The notes beneath the pieces were generated by a model that was not told the origin of the DNA, searched no databases, and worked only from the letters and a program-made list of their open reading frames with translations. A stretch of DNA of 45,447 nt from Verrucomicrobia bacterium SCGC AAA164-E04 (lineage in GTDB: Bacteria; Verrucomicrobiota; Verrucomicrobiia; Limisphaerales; AAA164-E04), in assembly GCA_000383715.1 (NCBI GenBank), contig KB911962.1, positions 1-45,447 on the forward strand, in the 5' to 3' direction. Each line of letters starts with the position of its first letter. The first letter of the stretch is position 1. Made by a program: the position numbers and the translations under genes. Shown piece by piece: positions 1 through 8,280 of this stretch.

Positions 1-153
1 GTGGGCGTAGTCGTGCACCGTGGGGCCACAACAATACATGCCTACATTTTTTCCATCTGGATCCAGTGGTTCAAATGGTTCGATAGAGCGACTTAACGTG
101 TTGAATAATTCCAATCCCATGATCTTTTCGGTGGGAGAGAGTAAGTCATCCAT
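1..153 (-). CDS. cysS: Cysteinyl-tRNA synthetase, N-terminal fragment
   Basis: Cytoplasmic enzyme that charges tRNA-Cys with cysteine. Only the first 51 codons lie in the window; the gene runs off the left edge on the minus strand. The translated end contains the class I signature start [13 protein letters not shown], which in CysRS precedes the HIGH-type ATP-binding motif and includes the first zinc-ligand cysteine region. The ATG at 153 gives [13 protein letters not shown]. An in-frame ATG at 120 gives [11 protein letters not shown], which is closer to the usual start of the family, so the true start could be either. It is a chromosomal housekeeping gene and marks the host side of the tRNA junction. 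Confidence 0.9.
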   Translation of the reverse strand, partial: MDDLLSPTEKIMGLELFNTLSRSIEPFEPLDPDGKNVGMYCCGPTVHDYAH

Positions 154-303
154 GTGGAATTAAAAGCGAGAATTCCACGTCAATGAGTGAATAGTGCAAA
201 AATATCCATGTTCGGCCTTGACTTGGAGTGGTTAATTGTGGTTCTGTGCCACCTCTGTTAGGCGCTATGCGTTTCAGAAGCTGACATCAGCTCCGTTCAG
301 AGA

Positions 304-388
304 GGTAGGATACCCAAGCGGCCAACGGGGGCAGACTGTAAATCTGCTGGCTTTGCCTTCACAGGTTCGAATCCTGTTCCTACCACCA
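304..388 (+). tRNA. tRNA-Tyr (anticodon GTA)
   Basis: An 85-nt class II tRNA with encoded CCA. The acceptor stem GGTAGGA (304-310) pairs with TCCTACC (378-384), followed by A385 and CCA 386-388. The anticodon stem GCAGA (331-335) pairs with TCTGC (343-347), with anticodon GTA at 338-340. The T arm is ACAGG-TTCGAAT-CCTGT (361-377). The long variable arm between them is typical of bacterial tRNA-Tyr. Its 3' end lies 56 nt before an integrase gene, the classical layout of a tRNA used as an attachment site. tRNA-Tyr(GUA) is also one of the four tRNAs that receive queuosine. Confidence 0.97.
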
Positions 389-444
389 CTGTTTGCTGTA
401 TTATTGACAATTCACCCGTTTCCTCCGCATTCTGTCCGCAGAAA

Positions 445-1665
445 GTGATGGGATTTCCTCAAATTATTACCTACCGAAATCACAGGGCGCAAATCTACGG
501 ACGTCCCTCCAGAACCAAAAAATACCGGACTTCCTGGAATGTAGAAGGGCGTCGAATCGAGCGCACATTCGCGACTCTCGCAGAAGCGAAATCTGCAGCC
601 AAGGCGGCACTGCGTGAGATCGCTCACGGACAAACAGGCAGCGCCTCGCTGACACCCAATGAAGTGCGTGACATCAGACTCGCCCAAAACACCTTGCGTG
701 AGCTTGGAGTTTCAGTGCTCGATGCTGTCAACGAATACGCAGCAGCCAAAAAGCTGATGCCAGATAGCGACCTGGCCATGGCTGCAAAAAAATGGAAGGA
801 CAATACTTCTGAAATCAAAAGGGCTGCTCTTTCTGATGTTGCAAGGGAGTATCTTGGTGAACGGCTTGGCAAGATTGGCAAGAAGACTCATTACGAAGAG
901 GAACGCCGGCTGAGTCGTGTCTGTGAGGCCCTGAGTCTGGATCTTTGCGATCTGAACAAGGCCGCCCTTGAATTATTCTTCAGCAAGGAGCTTGGCGGAT
1001 TGAGCGGGAAGTCCCGCAATCATTTTCGTCAGACCTTTCGACAACTATTCAAATTTGCTGTTCGAAGAGATTACCTGTCTTCAGAGCATCGTTTGGGCGA
1101 AGTGCTGGTCAATGAGTCAACCAATGAAGCAGCTCCAGAAATACTGGAACCCGAAGAGCTCAGACTTCTTCTTGAATACGCCTCATCAGAAATGCTCCCC
1201 TATGTAGCGATTGCAGCTTTTACTGGAGCGCGCCGCTCGGAAATATTGAGACTGCGGTGGGAGAACGTATGGTCAATCGAAGGTTTCATGGAGCTGGAGT
1301 CCAGCAAGACGAAAACAAGGCAGAGAAGATTGGTCCCACTCTCAAGTGCACTGCAGAAATGGCTGGCCCCTTACAGAAATTGCTCTGGCCCTGTTTGGAG
1401 CGGAGGTGATGGATACTTCCACTCACAATGTCAGAAATTAATGAAAGACTGCAGAATTACCGGGCAAAACTTACTCCGCCACAGCTACGCATCCTATCGA
1501 TTGGCTCAGACCTCCGATCCCATTCGTGTTGCAACGGAGCTGGGAAACAGTCCTGAGAAGCTTTACACCAATTACAACAAACTTCGAACTCCACAACAGG
1601 CAGCGGCGTGGTTTGCCGTTTTACCGCAAACTGATTCCAAAACAATTCAGGCTGGTGTAAACTGA
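445..1665 (+). CDS. Tyrosine recombinase (tRNA-associated integrase)
   Basis: Site-specific integrase, probably responsible for integration at the 3' end of the adjacent tRNA-Tyr. It is 406 residues from GTG 445, or 405 from ATG 448. An N-terminal arm-binding region is followed by a SAM-like core-binding domain (about 120-215) and a C-terminal catalytic domain. Visible catalytic elements are TGARRSEI with Arg263, a lysine-rich beta hairpin (about 287-296), LLRHSYASY with Arg345, and LGNSPEKLYTNY with the likely nucleophile Tyr377. Asparagines replace the usual histidines before the LRH box and in LGHS; several related integrases appear to tolerate this. The start is taken at GTG 445/ATG 448 because the frame opens there. 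No excisionase-like gene directly overlaps it, although the small HTH protein at 2682 could serve that role. Confidence 0.93.
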   Translation: MMGFPQIITYRNHRAQIYGRPSRTKKYRTSWNVEGRRIERTFATLAEAKSAAKAALREIAHGQTGSASLTPNEVRDIRLAQNTLRELGVSVLDAVNEYAAAKKLMPDSDLAMAAKKWKDNTSEIKRAALSDVAREYLGERLGKIGKKTHYEEERRLSRVCEALSLDLCDLNKAALELFFSKELGGLSGKSRNHFRQTFRQLFKFAVRRDYLSSEHRLGEVLVNESTNEAAPEILEPEELRLLLEYASSEMLPYVAIAAFTGARRSEILRLRWENVWSIEGFMELESSKTKTRQRRLVPLSSALQKWLAPYRNCSGPVWSGGDGYFHSQCQKLMKDCRITGQNLLRHSYASYRLAQTSDPIRVATELGNSPEKLYTNYNKLRTPQQAAAWFAVLPQTDSKTIQAGVN

Positions 1666-1820
1666 AAGGGCTTATCCAGTTTGCGGCCCGCACTCGGCTC
1701 TGGGGGGGGTAGTAGTAGAAAAAATTAATGCTCAGTATGAGGGATAGGACACCCCCTTTTTGCTATGGGTGACCATGAATAAGGGGCGTGAGATTTTTTG
1801 ATCATAAATCAAACACTGAC

Positions 1821-2648
1821 ATGAACAAAATAACTTCAAGACCAGAGGAATGGGATTTTACAGGTTATGACTCGAAGGAGCTAGGCTGGATTTGGCAGTA
1901 TGAAATCTTGCGTGAACTGCGTCTTTACAGGAACAAGGAAAATCTGCAGAGCCTGAAATATCATGACGGTCTGGTAAGAGCGTATTTTGACGACAAGGAC
2001 ATAAGGCTCGGACTGGCTGACTTGTGTCTTCGCCCATGGGGAGCACTCGATGATTTTGAAAAGGACCTGGTGCGGTCCTGCCATGACGATGGCGACCCCA
2101 ACAGTCCCTTCTACAGCTCTGCCATTCCAGGGCCCCCTGAATCATCTCTTGTACACCTCTGTGATCATTTTCATCTCAATAGCTCAGAGGTTAAAACCAG
2201 ATACAAGGCGGCTGTTCGAGGCCGCCAATCCTCTCTTCACCTTTTTGAAATAAGGCACGTAGAGGGCGTTGACAATTGGAAGACGATCGAAGACGATTTC
2301 AAGGCTTTCCTCAGGAAGCACTACCCGATGCTTGAAACCAAGCGCGGGGTAAAACCCAACTGCATGCCTCAACTGATAGATCTAGCCTGCTACAGGCTGT
2401 CATTGGAGCTCCCCAACGAAAAGGTAGTGGCCCTCATAAACAAGAATTATATCGAATCGAGGTCGGTAATGGATGCGGATAAAGTTTATGAGTCCAAAAG
2501 GTTTACCATCAAAGCCATGGAAGATTACATCAATGCCATCGATTGGGAGTATGCCAAGAAATTCCCGGAGTGGTCTACAGACCTTGATTTTGAGGTTCGC
2601 CAGCTGAGATACAGACTGCGGGAATTAACACCGAAACATTCGCAGTAG
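1821..2648 (+). CDS. Uncharacterised mobile-element protein
   Basis: A 275-residue soluble protein I cannot assign to a family. It begins with a charged segment containing RPEEWDF and GWIWQYEILREL. The middle is rich in acidic residues, and the C-terminal third is helical and basic (EVRQLRYRLRELTPKHSQ). No signal peptide or membrane segment is visible. The start is uncertain. ATG 1821 is chosen; an in-frame GTG at 1788 would add 11 residues, but the purine-rich AAGGGG ends only one base before it. It lies between the integrase and the HTH/polymerase/primase operon and faces the same way, so a regulatory or replication-accessory role is possible, but this is inference from position only. Confidence 0.7.
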   Translation: MNKITSRPEEWDFTGYDSKELGWIWQYEILRELRLYRNKENLQSLKYHDGLVRAYFDDKDIRLGLADLCLRPWGALDDFEKDLVRSCHDDGDPNSPFYSSAIPGPPESSLVHLCDHFHLNSSEVKTRYKAAVRGRQSSLHLFEIRHVEGVDNWKTIEDDFKAFLRKHYPMLETKRGVKPNCMPQLIDLACYRLSLELPNEKVVALINKNYIESRSVMDADKVYESKRFTIKAMEDYINAIDWEYAKKFPEWSTDLDFEVRQLRYRLRELTPKHSQ

Positions 2649-2680
2649 TTTCAATCTGACCATCTTGGTTGGATTGAAAC
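2648..2680. repeat. 9-bp inverted repeat before the HTH gene
   Basis: GTTTCAATC (2648-2656) and GATTGAAAC (2672-2680) are perfect inverted copies separated by 15 nt. The repeat begins in the stop codon of the upstream gene and ends one base before the ATG of the HTH gene. No T-run follows, so it is not a normal intrinsic terminator. An operator for the HTH protein, or an RNA hairpin that hides its ribosome-binding region, fits the position. Confidence 0.5.
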
Positions 2681-2681
2681 C

Positions 2682-2909
2682 ATGGTACTAAATATCATAA
2701 AAAACAACGAAAGTGGCCCTGCTCTGATGACTAGAGAGCAGGTGGCCAGGCAGTTTCAGATTACAACCAGAACGCTTGATCTCTGGGTCGATGCCCAAAA
2801 GATACCAGTAATCAGAATGACCTCTGGTTGTATACGCTTTGACCCTGTCAAGGTTGATGAACTGATCCGGAAACATACTATCAAGGCTAGCTGGGAGGTG
2901 CAGCCATGA
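2682..2909 (+). CDS. Small helix-turn-helix protein (excisionase/MerR-like)
   Basis: A 75-residue DNA-binding protein with a winged-helix fold of the excisionase/MerR type. The sequence MTREQVARQFQITTRTLDLW forms the helix-turn-helix (about residues 16-35), followed by a wing and the segment RFDPVKVDELIRKH, which is typical of Xis-like and phage regulator proteins. A second in-frame ATG at 2727 would keep the whole HTH and drop 15 residues. Its stop codon overlaps the ATG of the polymerase gene (ATGA at 2906), so the two are translationally coupled. Likely roles are recombination directionality factor or control of the replication operon; the sequence does not decide between them. Confidence 0.82.
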   Translation: MVLNIIKNNESGPALMTREQVARQFQITTRTLDLWVDAQKIPVIRMTSGCIRFDPVKVDELIRKHTIKASWEVQP

Positions 2910-4693
2910 TTGAATGCACCCCCAAGGCCTTGGCCGGAGGCTCTGACTACATAGCTATCGATACAGAGACCTACTACGATTCCGAATGCTCGATAAAGGA
3001 GTTGGGACTCCACCAGTATGTCAGGCACCCATCTTTTGAGGTTCTTCTGATATCTGCAGCTACAGACACTGAGGTCATATGTGAGAGACCCGATCAGTTT
3101 CCATGGGATTTATTGAGCGGCCGAAAAATTATCGCCCACAACGCTGCGTTTGACCGGGCTGTTCTTCGAACAATTCCAGAGGCTCCTGTCACATCCGTTT
3201 ATGATTGGATGGACACTGCTGGTATGTGTGCGTATCACCAACACCCGCGATCCTTGAAGGAAGCGGCAGCGGTTGTTTTGGATATGTCCCTGACCAAGGA
3301 CGTTCGAGATCGCATGAAAGGAAAGACTCTGGGGCACCTCTCCTCAAGGGAACGTCTCGATGTGATTGAATACTGCAAGCGGGACGCTCTTGCAGCCTTG
3401 AAATTGTTCCAGGCACTGAAGAGCACCACACCTGATGATGAGCTTTACTTGATGAGCCTGGCCATTGATCAGGGTGACTTTGGAGTGCAAATAAATCGAA
3501 ATCGACTGATCCAAGGTTTAAACACTCTCGATGCAGCGTGCCTTACTGTAGCTCGCCAAATACCATGGTCTGGCAAGTCGAAGCCAAACAGCACGAAAGC
3601 GATAAAGGAGCATTTTGAGTGCCTTGATGTTGTAGCACCACCCTCCACAGCCAAGAACGATCCGCAATGTTTGGAATGGATTCGAAACCACCCAGAACAC
3701 GCAGGTATTATCCAGGACCTCCAGAAATACCGAACTCTCTCGGGGCTTCAGAAAGATCTCAACAAGATGAAGGGGCGCCTGCGTAGTGATGGGGTACTCC
3801 CATTTGAATTGAAATATTTCGGCAGCGAAATTACTGGCAGATTTGCAGGTTCGGGAGGTGTGAACATGCTGAACCACCGTAAAGATTCGGCTGAAGGGGT
3901 AAATGTCAGACATCTCATAATCCCTCGCGATGGGTATCAACTAGCCGTCGTAGATCTTGCCAATATAGAAGTCCGAACTGGGGCCTACCTCATAGGTGAC
4001 AAGCCCCTGCTGGATATGATCCGAGACGGCGTAGATGTCTATGAGGCACATGCCCGAGCCACCATGGGTTACTCCGATCGCAGGCCACTGCGAGAAGCAG
4101 ATCCGGAAAAGCGCAATTTGGCAAAGACACGCGTTTTGGGACTCTCTTTTGGTCAGGGCCCCAAAAAACTTTCCCAGAATATGGATATTGGGTTGGGTGA
4201 GGCCCAAAACATTGTCAAAAGCTTTCGAAGAACTAGTCCATTGATTGTGAATCGATGGAAGAAACTTGAGCAGGGACTATTCAGTGCAACCGTAGGCTCC
4301 AACAGAACCTACTCCAACAAACTGCCCAGCAACCGAGTCTTGAGGTATTTTGATGTTGCAAGGGCACCAGGGGAGCGAGGCAGGCCTGAAATAAAGGCTT
4401 CAATGACACGAGGGACCGGTGCCCGTCGTGTTCCCTTCCATGGAGGTAAATTGTATGAAAACGAATGCCAGGCCATGGCAAGGGATATCTTCATACGCGG
4501 GTTACTGGCAGTAAGCAGGGCTGATATACGTGTCCTCTTTACAGTTCATGATGAGCTAGTGGCGGAAGTTCCAACTACGAAAGCAGAGGAGTACCTGCGA
4601 GAAATCGTAAGACTAATGACTCTGGCACCTGAATGGGCTATTTCCCTGCCGCTCAGCGCTGAGGGGCAAATCTGCAACTACTACCAAAAGTAA
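2906..4693 (+). CDS. Family A DNA polymerase with 3'-5' exonuclease (phage type)
   Basis: A 595-residue replicative polymerase of the compact phage kind. The N-terminal DEDDy exonuclease has motif I AIDTETYY (D19, E21), motif II AHNAAFDRAVL and motif III YCKRDALAAL. The C-terminal Pol I-like domain has motif A VDLANIEVR (about 346-354, in place of DYSQIELR), motif B RNLAKTRVLGLSFGQG and motif C FTVHDELVAEVP. Metal-binding aspartates are present in motifs A and C, so the enzyme should be active. It lacks the 5'-nuclease domain of cellular Pol I and is much shorter (about 930 residues in the cellular enzyme). The gene overlaps the HTH gene and is followed 2 nt later by the primase-helicase, forming a replication operon. 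Confidence 0.92.
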   Translation: MIECTPKALAGGSDYIAIDTETYYDSECSIKELGLHQYVRHPSFEVLLISAATDTEVICERPDQFPWDLLSGRKIIAHNAAFDRAVLRTIPEAPVTSVYDWMDTAGMCAYHQHPRSLKEAAAVVLDMSLTKDVRDRMKGKTLGHLSSRERLDVIEYCKRDALAALKLFQALKSTTPDDELYLMSLAIDQGDFGVQINRNRLIQGLNTLDAACLTVARQIPWSGKSKPNSTKAIKEHFECLDVVAPPSTAKNDPQCLEWIRNHPEHAGIIQDLQKYRTLSGLQKDLNKMKGRLRSDGVLPFELKYFGSEITGRFAGSGGVNMLNHRKDSAEGVNVRHLIIPRDGYQLAVVDLANIEVRTGAYLIGDKPLLDMIRDGVDVYEAHARATMGYSDRRPLREADPEKRNLAKTRVLGLSFGQGPKKLSQNMDIGLGEAQNIVKSFRRTSPLIVNRWKKLEQGLFSATVGSNRTYSNKLPSNRVLRYFDVARAPGERGRPEIKASMTRGTGARRVPFHGGKLYENECQAMARDIFIRGLLAVSRADIRVLFTVHDELVAEVPTTKAEEYLREIVRLMTLAPEWAISLPLSAEGQICNYYQK

Positions 4694-4695
4694 TC

Positions 4696-7023
4696 ATGGA
4701 AACGATTGAATCAAGAGCTGTTCAAAGGCCCGGAATCGACTCAAAGTTGCTGGTCAAGGCGGGTATAACGTATGTGGGTGAGATTGAAGCCATGGAAAGA
4801 ACAGGGTTTCATGAACAGGGAATACTAATCCCATACCTGGACTTGTCAGGAGAACCTCTTCTGGACAAAGGCGAGGCTTTTCACGCCCTGAGGTTGAGCA
4901 GCCCTCGTGATGAGATGAAGTACGTTCAGAGGGCAAAATCGTCTTCTCATATCTATATTCCGCCAGGGATTGATCTGAGATCAGCCAAGGCTTTGGTGGT
5001 AGTCGAAGGCGAGTTCAAGGCACTGGCTTTGTGGGGGAGGGGAATTCATGCAGTTGGGATCAAGGGTTTCTTTGGTGCTGGTTGCCCGGGGAATCCCGAA
5101 AAGCTCCACCCAGAGCTAATCGAGATACTCAGAGCTTGCGTTGGACTTCGTGTGATTGAGTTTCTGGGAGATGCTGACACAGCAATGAACAAGGAATTCT
5201 CTGCAGCAGCTATCCGTTTTGCCGGAGCAATCTCAACCGAGGAGCCTGCAATTGAAGTTTTGCTGCCACTGCTGAGTGTCGATGGTCCCAAAGGGATCGA
5301 CGACGCCATGGAGGGGCAGGCCAACAAGTTTGATGAATTCTGGAGGGGTTTGCCAAGGATAGAGTTGACGGACTGTCCACAGGAGGCTGAGGCGGGAGCT
5401 TCCTGGCTGGCTTACGAGATGTTGTGCAAGGTGCAGGATGAATCCTTGAGGGCTGTATTCAAGCGAGGTGGCAAATCGGAGCAGAGGCTCATGAAGGTAG
5501 TGGCTTCGATTCGCCAGCCAAGATTACAAAATATTTTTAAAGGCCGTCTGGTGGCGCTTGGAATACCCGGTCTCGGTAAAAGTGAATTGAACAAGGCTGT
5601 CGCGGCCGCTGGCAAGCAAAACGCATCAGAACAATTGAAACCAGACCAATCGGTAATAGACAGGTTGGACGAAATCGTCAGTCAGGCCTTTGTTTATCGA
5701 GGTACATATTTGTACCCATCGTCAGGGTCTGCAAATAAGCCATCTGACTTGGATTGTGGAGACTACATGCAGATGGCTCAGGATATATTCAGGAATTATT
5801 TGATTATCCAGCTTGGAGTTGGTGAAGACAACAGTCCAAACCTGCCAGGAAGACGTTCAGAGGTTGACTATGTGCTTGTAAAAATTAACGAAAAACCAAG
5901 TTTGACATACTTTGGCGAGGTAGCTGGTTTCCCCGCTGGACTGCACAAGCACTATGGTGATTACTTCTTTGTGCCCAAGGGAAGGGTATTTGAAGAGGGG
6001 CAGCCCGGTGAGTGTCCAACGACTATTGAATACATACAACGGCTTGTCGGTAAAAATTCTGGGGAACCACACTGGGAACGCCAGTATCACACATTGATAG
6101 GGTTGCTTCAAAGAGGCCGAAGGATGATCAGAGATTACACCGAACCATTGAACACCCCACCACTGCTGCTTGTAGGAGAACGGAGTTGTGGGAAAACAAC
6201 ATTTCAGACCGAAATCCTGCCGTTAACCATGGATGGAAAGCATTGTCACTGTGGGGTGCATGACTTGCTTGGTAGATTCAACTCTGACCAAACAAAGACG
6301 GTTGTGACAATCCTGAGCGATGCGGTAGGGGATGTTGGATATGCAGAGAGACGCAAGCTTGGAAGCTACTACAAGGAGGCAGCAGCCAACCCAACGATGA
6401 GGGTTGAGGCCAAGGGAAAAGACAAGGTGACCCTCCCATCAAAGAAGATCATCGTTGCATCAGCCAACAACCAGCGTCAGGAGGACTTGGCGGGGATCCC
6501 TCCGGCGGATGGTCTTGAGGACAAGGTAATCTACTTGAAATGCCATCCTGTAAATATGTGGGACGGATCCAATGACCCCAAAGGTAAAGAAGTCATGGAG
6601 GCTATCAGAAATGAAGTCGTGGCTTTCTGCTACTACGTTGATAGCTACCCGTTACCACGAGAGGTTCAGGGCCGGAGGTTTGGCGTAGCTACATGGCAAC
6701 ATCCTGAAATAGTTGAGTCAGCAACAGCAGGAAACCCCAGTGAGCTTGTGGCTGAGGTCATTTCTGCGATACTGAATGATCCGACCAGACAGGGGGAGCT
6801 TTTGGACAATGAGACTGGTTTGAGAGCCGCGGAGGTGGCGGAGATTCTGATCAATGGATCGCCAGGAATACCGCAGAACTACAAGTCTGGGATTGGAAAC
6901 TATCTAAAGTACGTCAAAAGCGATGCAAACAGTCGACCAGATTATGGTTTCACGGTGTATACGAAAATAATCAAAGGGTTCACCAGATGGTTTTTTTCAA
7001 TTGCAGATTCATCAACCAAGTAG
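4696..7023 (+). CDS. TOPRIM primase / SF3-type helicase
   Basis: A 775-residue two-part replication protein. The N-terminal third resembles TOPRIM (DUF3854-like) primase domains: ALVVVEGEFKALAL supplies the catalytic Glu (about residue 104) and VIEFLGDADTAM the acidic pair (about 155-157). The C-terminal part is a superfamily 3-like AAA+ helicase: Walker A LLLVGERSCGKTT (about 491-503), an acidic strand VVTILSDAVGD, and IIVASANNQRQ as the sensor region. The last 100 residues (about 675-775) look like a helical DNA-binding tail. The arrangement mirrors the alpha protein of P4-type satellites, where primase, helicase and origin binding are combined. It begins 2 nt after the polymerase gene, and the iteron region lies just downstream. 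Confidence 0.87.
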   Translation: METIESRAVQRPGIDSKLLVKAGITYVGEIEAMERTGFHEQGILIPYLDLSGEPLLDKGEAFHALRLSSPRDEMKYVQRAKSSSHIYIPPGIDLRSAKALVVVEGEFKALALWGRGIHAVGIKGFFGAGCPGNPEKLHPELIEILRACVGLRVIEFLGDADTAMNKEFSAAAIRFAGAISTEEPAIEVLLPLLSVDGPKGIDDAMEGQANKFDEFWRGLPRIELTDCPQEAEAGASWLAYEMLCKVQDESLRAVFKRGGKSEQRLMKVVASIRQPRLQNIFKGRLVALGIPGLGKSELNKAVAAAGKQNASEQLKPDQSVIDRLDEIVSQAFVYRGTYLYPSSGSANKPSDLDCGDYMQMAQDIFRNYLIIQLGVGEDNSPNLPGRRSEVDYVLVKINEKPSLTYFGEVAGFPAGLHKHYGDYFFVPKGRVFEEGQPGECPTTIEYIQRLVGKNSGEPHWERQYHTLIGLLQRGRRMIRDYTEPLNTPPLLLVGERSCGKTTFQTEILPLTMDGKHCHCGVHDLLGRFNSDQTKTVVTILSDAVGDVGYAERRKLGSYYKEAAANPTMRVEAKGKDKVTLPSKKIIVASANNQRQEDLAGIPPADGLEDKVIYLKCHPVNMWDGSNDPKGKEVMEAIRNEVVAFCYYVDSYPLPREVQGRRFGVATWQHPEIVESATAGNPSELVAEVISAILNDPTRQGELLDNETGLRAAEVAEILINGSPGIPQNYKSGIGNYLKYVKSDANSRPDYGFTVYTKIIKGFTRWFFSIADSSTK

Positions 7024-7361
7024 TCACTATCCCAGGAAGTAAACATCGCAGCGAGAGGCCATATTCACAAGGTTCAAGTCTGGTGTTCAGAAATGCGTTG
7101 ACCCAAATAAAAGACGTGGACTCCTGCTGGAGCCTGAGGCCCGAATCACTCGGGTTGAGGCTGGCGGTTGATCACTTTCAAAGCCGTCAAGGCGGGCTCG
7201 ATCAAGACCCTCGGGGCCACCTCACATCTAGTGACACTTCCATTCACTGGCGATCTTACAACCTAACCAAACGCTCCAGACAACATCAGCTCAGGCGGTT
7301 CCCTGAGCGATAATAGCCTTGGTACCAAACCTGAGCTTTAAGCCAGAATATCAGTTTAAAA

Positions 7362-7635
7362 GGGTGGACGTAGATCCAGGCTATGAACATGCCCAACCCA
7401 AGGATAGCCGCTCTGGCATTGGCCAAAACGCACATGGGGTGGATGTAGGCTAGTGAGACTTCACCCCTCTTTCCCATGGAAAGGATTGTCCCTGATAACA
7501 AAACAATAAATAACCCAAAGAATTAGTTTGTATATAGTCCATGTCCACCCCAGGGGTGTTCCGGCCAGTGATGGCAAGGGTTTGATGGGGGTGGACGTAG
7601 GGGTGGACGTAGATTTTTGGAGTCTACGTCCACCC
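7362..7635. repeat. Iteron-like array of a 12-bp motif
   Basis: Six copies of GGGTGGACGTAG or its complement were read directly. Direct copies are 7362-7373 (exact), 7437-7448 (one mismatch, GGGTGGATGTAG), 7589-7600 (exact) and 7601-7612 (exact, tandem). Inverted copies are 7539-7550 (two mismatches) and 7624-7635 (exact). Copies in both orientations next to a replication operon resemble origin-binding sites for the primase-helicase. P4 carries comparable repeats around its origin. Confidence 0.72.
7601..7635. repeat. 13-bp perfect hairpin made of two iterons
   Basis: GGGTGGACGTAGA (7601-7613) and TCTACGTCCACCC (7623-7635) are perfectly complementary around the 9-nt loop TTTTTGGAG. No T-run follows the stem on the plus strand, so a terminator is less likely. 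A cruciform that is part of an origin, or a single-strand initiation site, is the favoured reading. Confidence 0.65.
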
Positions 7636-7662
7636 AGCCAAACACGTTGATTCTGTGTTCAG

Positions 7663-7953
7663 TTGAAAAGGAAAAATTCAAGACCCCATGAGCTTGTTGA
7701 AACGGCTGCTTCGGGCAGTCCAAGTGATTTTACAGCTGAGGCTATGGGGCAACAGAGGAGCCTCCCGAAAGAAAGGGCAGATTGTTCGGGGATGAGTCTG
7801 GGTGTCTTGGAAGTGAGATCTTTGCCAAATTTTTCAGAGGGAGTGAAAAGTCCGGGCAAATGCCAACCAAAAATCGGTCGCAGTGTAAAATACGCCCCGA
7901 TGTCCGCTGGTTTAAAACCTGAAGGGGGTTCTCAGTTACAACTCGGAAAATAG
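7663..7953 (+). pseudogene. Possible decayed copy of the primase-helicase C-terminus
   Basis: A 96-codon open frame starting with TTG and lacking a good ribosome-binding site. Residues HELVETAASGSPSDFTAEAM align with PEIVESATAGNPSELVAEVI near the C-terminus of the upstream primase-helicase, with about nine identities in 19 positions plus several conservative changes. A second weaker match pairs KIGRSVKYAPM with GIGNYLKYVKS in the same order. This suggests a remnant of a second replication gene, left by recombination at the repeats. It could instead be a small functional gene or a chance match; a translated alignment would decide. Confidence 0.3.
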
Positions 7954-8280
7954 CGGGTCTTACGCAGTGAGTTTCCATGGATAGCTGCGGTGACTAGCTT
8001 CAAATTAAGAAGTCCAGCCTTCAAAAATCCTGAAAAATGAACGCCAATGAAATCGAAAAAAAATTAGTGAGCTGAATTTCTTGAATGGATATTTTTATGG
8101 AAATCAAAATAAGCCTTTGCCCTTGTCTTGAAAACTAGTTTGAGAGAAGTTGTTCCTTTATTCACACATCATTATGGTTTGTTAACTTCGCCTTCATTAA
8201 TTTTGAAGAGGTTGTGGCCTTCAGTGATGGAGGCCTTGCAAAAAATTTAATCCTTAGCGTTCCTCCTCAAGGAAAATATA

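Larger units (their letters stand above)
7024..8280. other. Largely non-coding origin-like region
   Basis: About 1.25 kb without a convincing complete gene, following the primase-helicase. It contains the 12-mer repeats (7362-7635), a small hairpin CCCGA/TCGGG near 7142-7156, an A+T-rich stretch around 7495-7537, and a decayed open frame (7663-7953). From 7954 to 8280 I see only A+T-rich sequence leading to the next gene. Position, repeats and lack of genes together suggest a replication origin or partition region. Confidence 0.55.
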
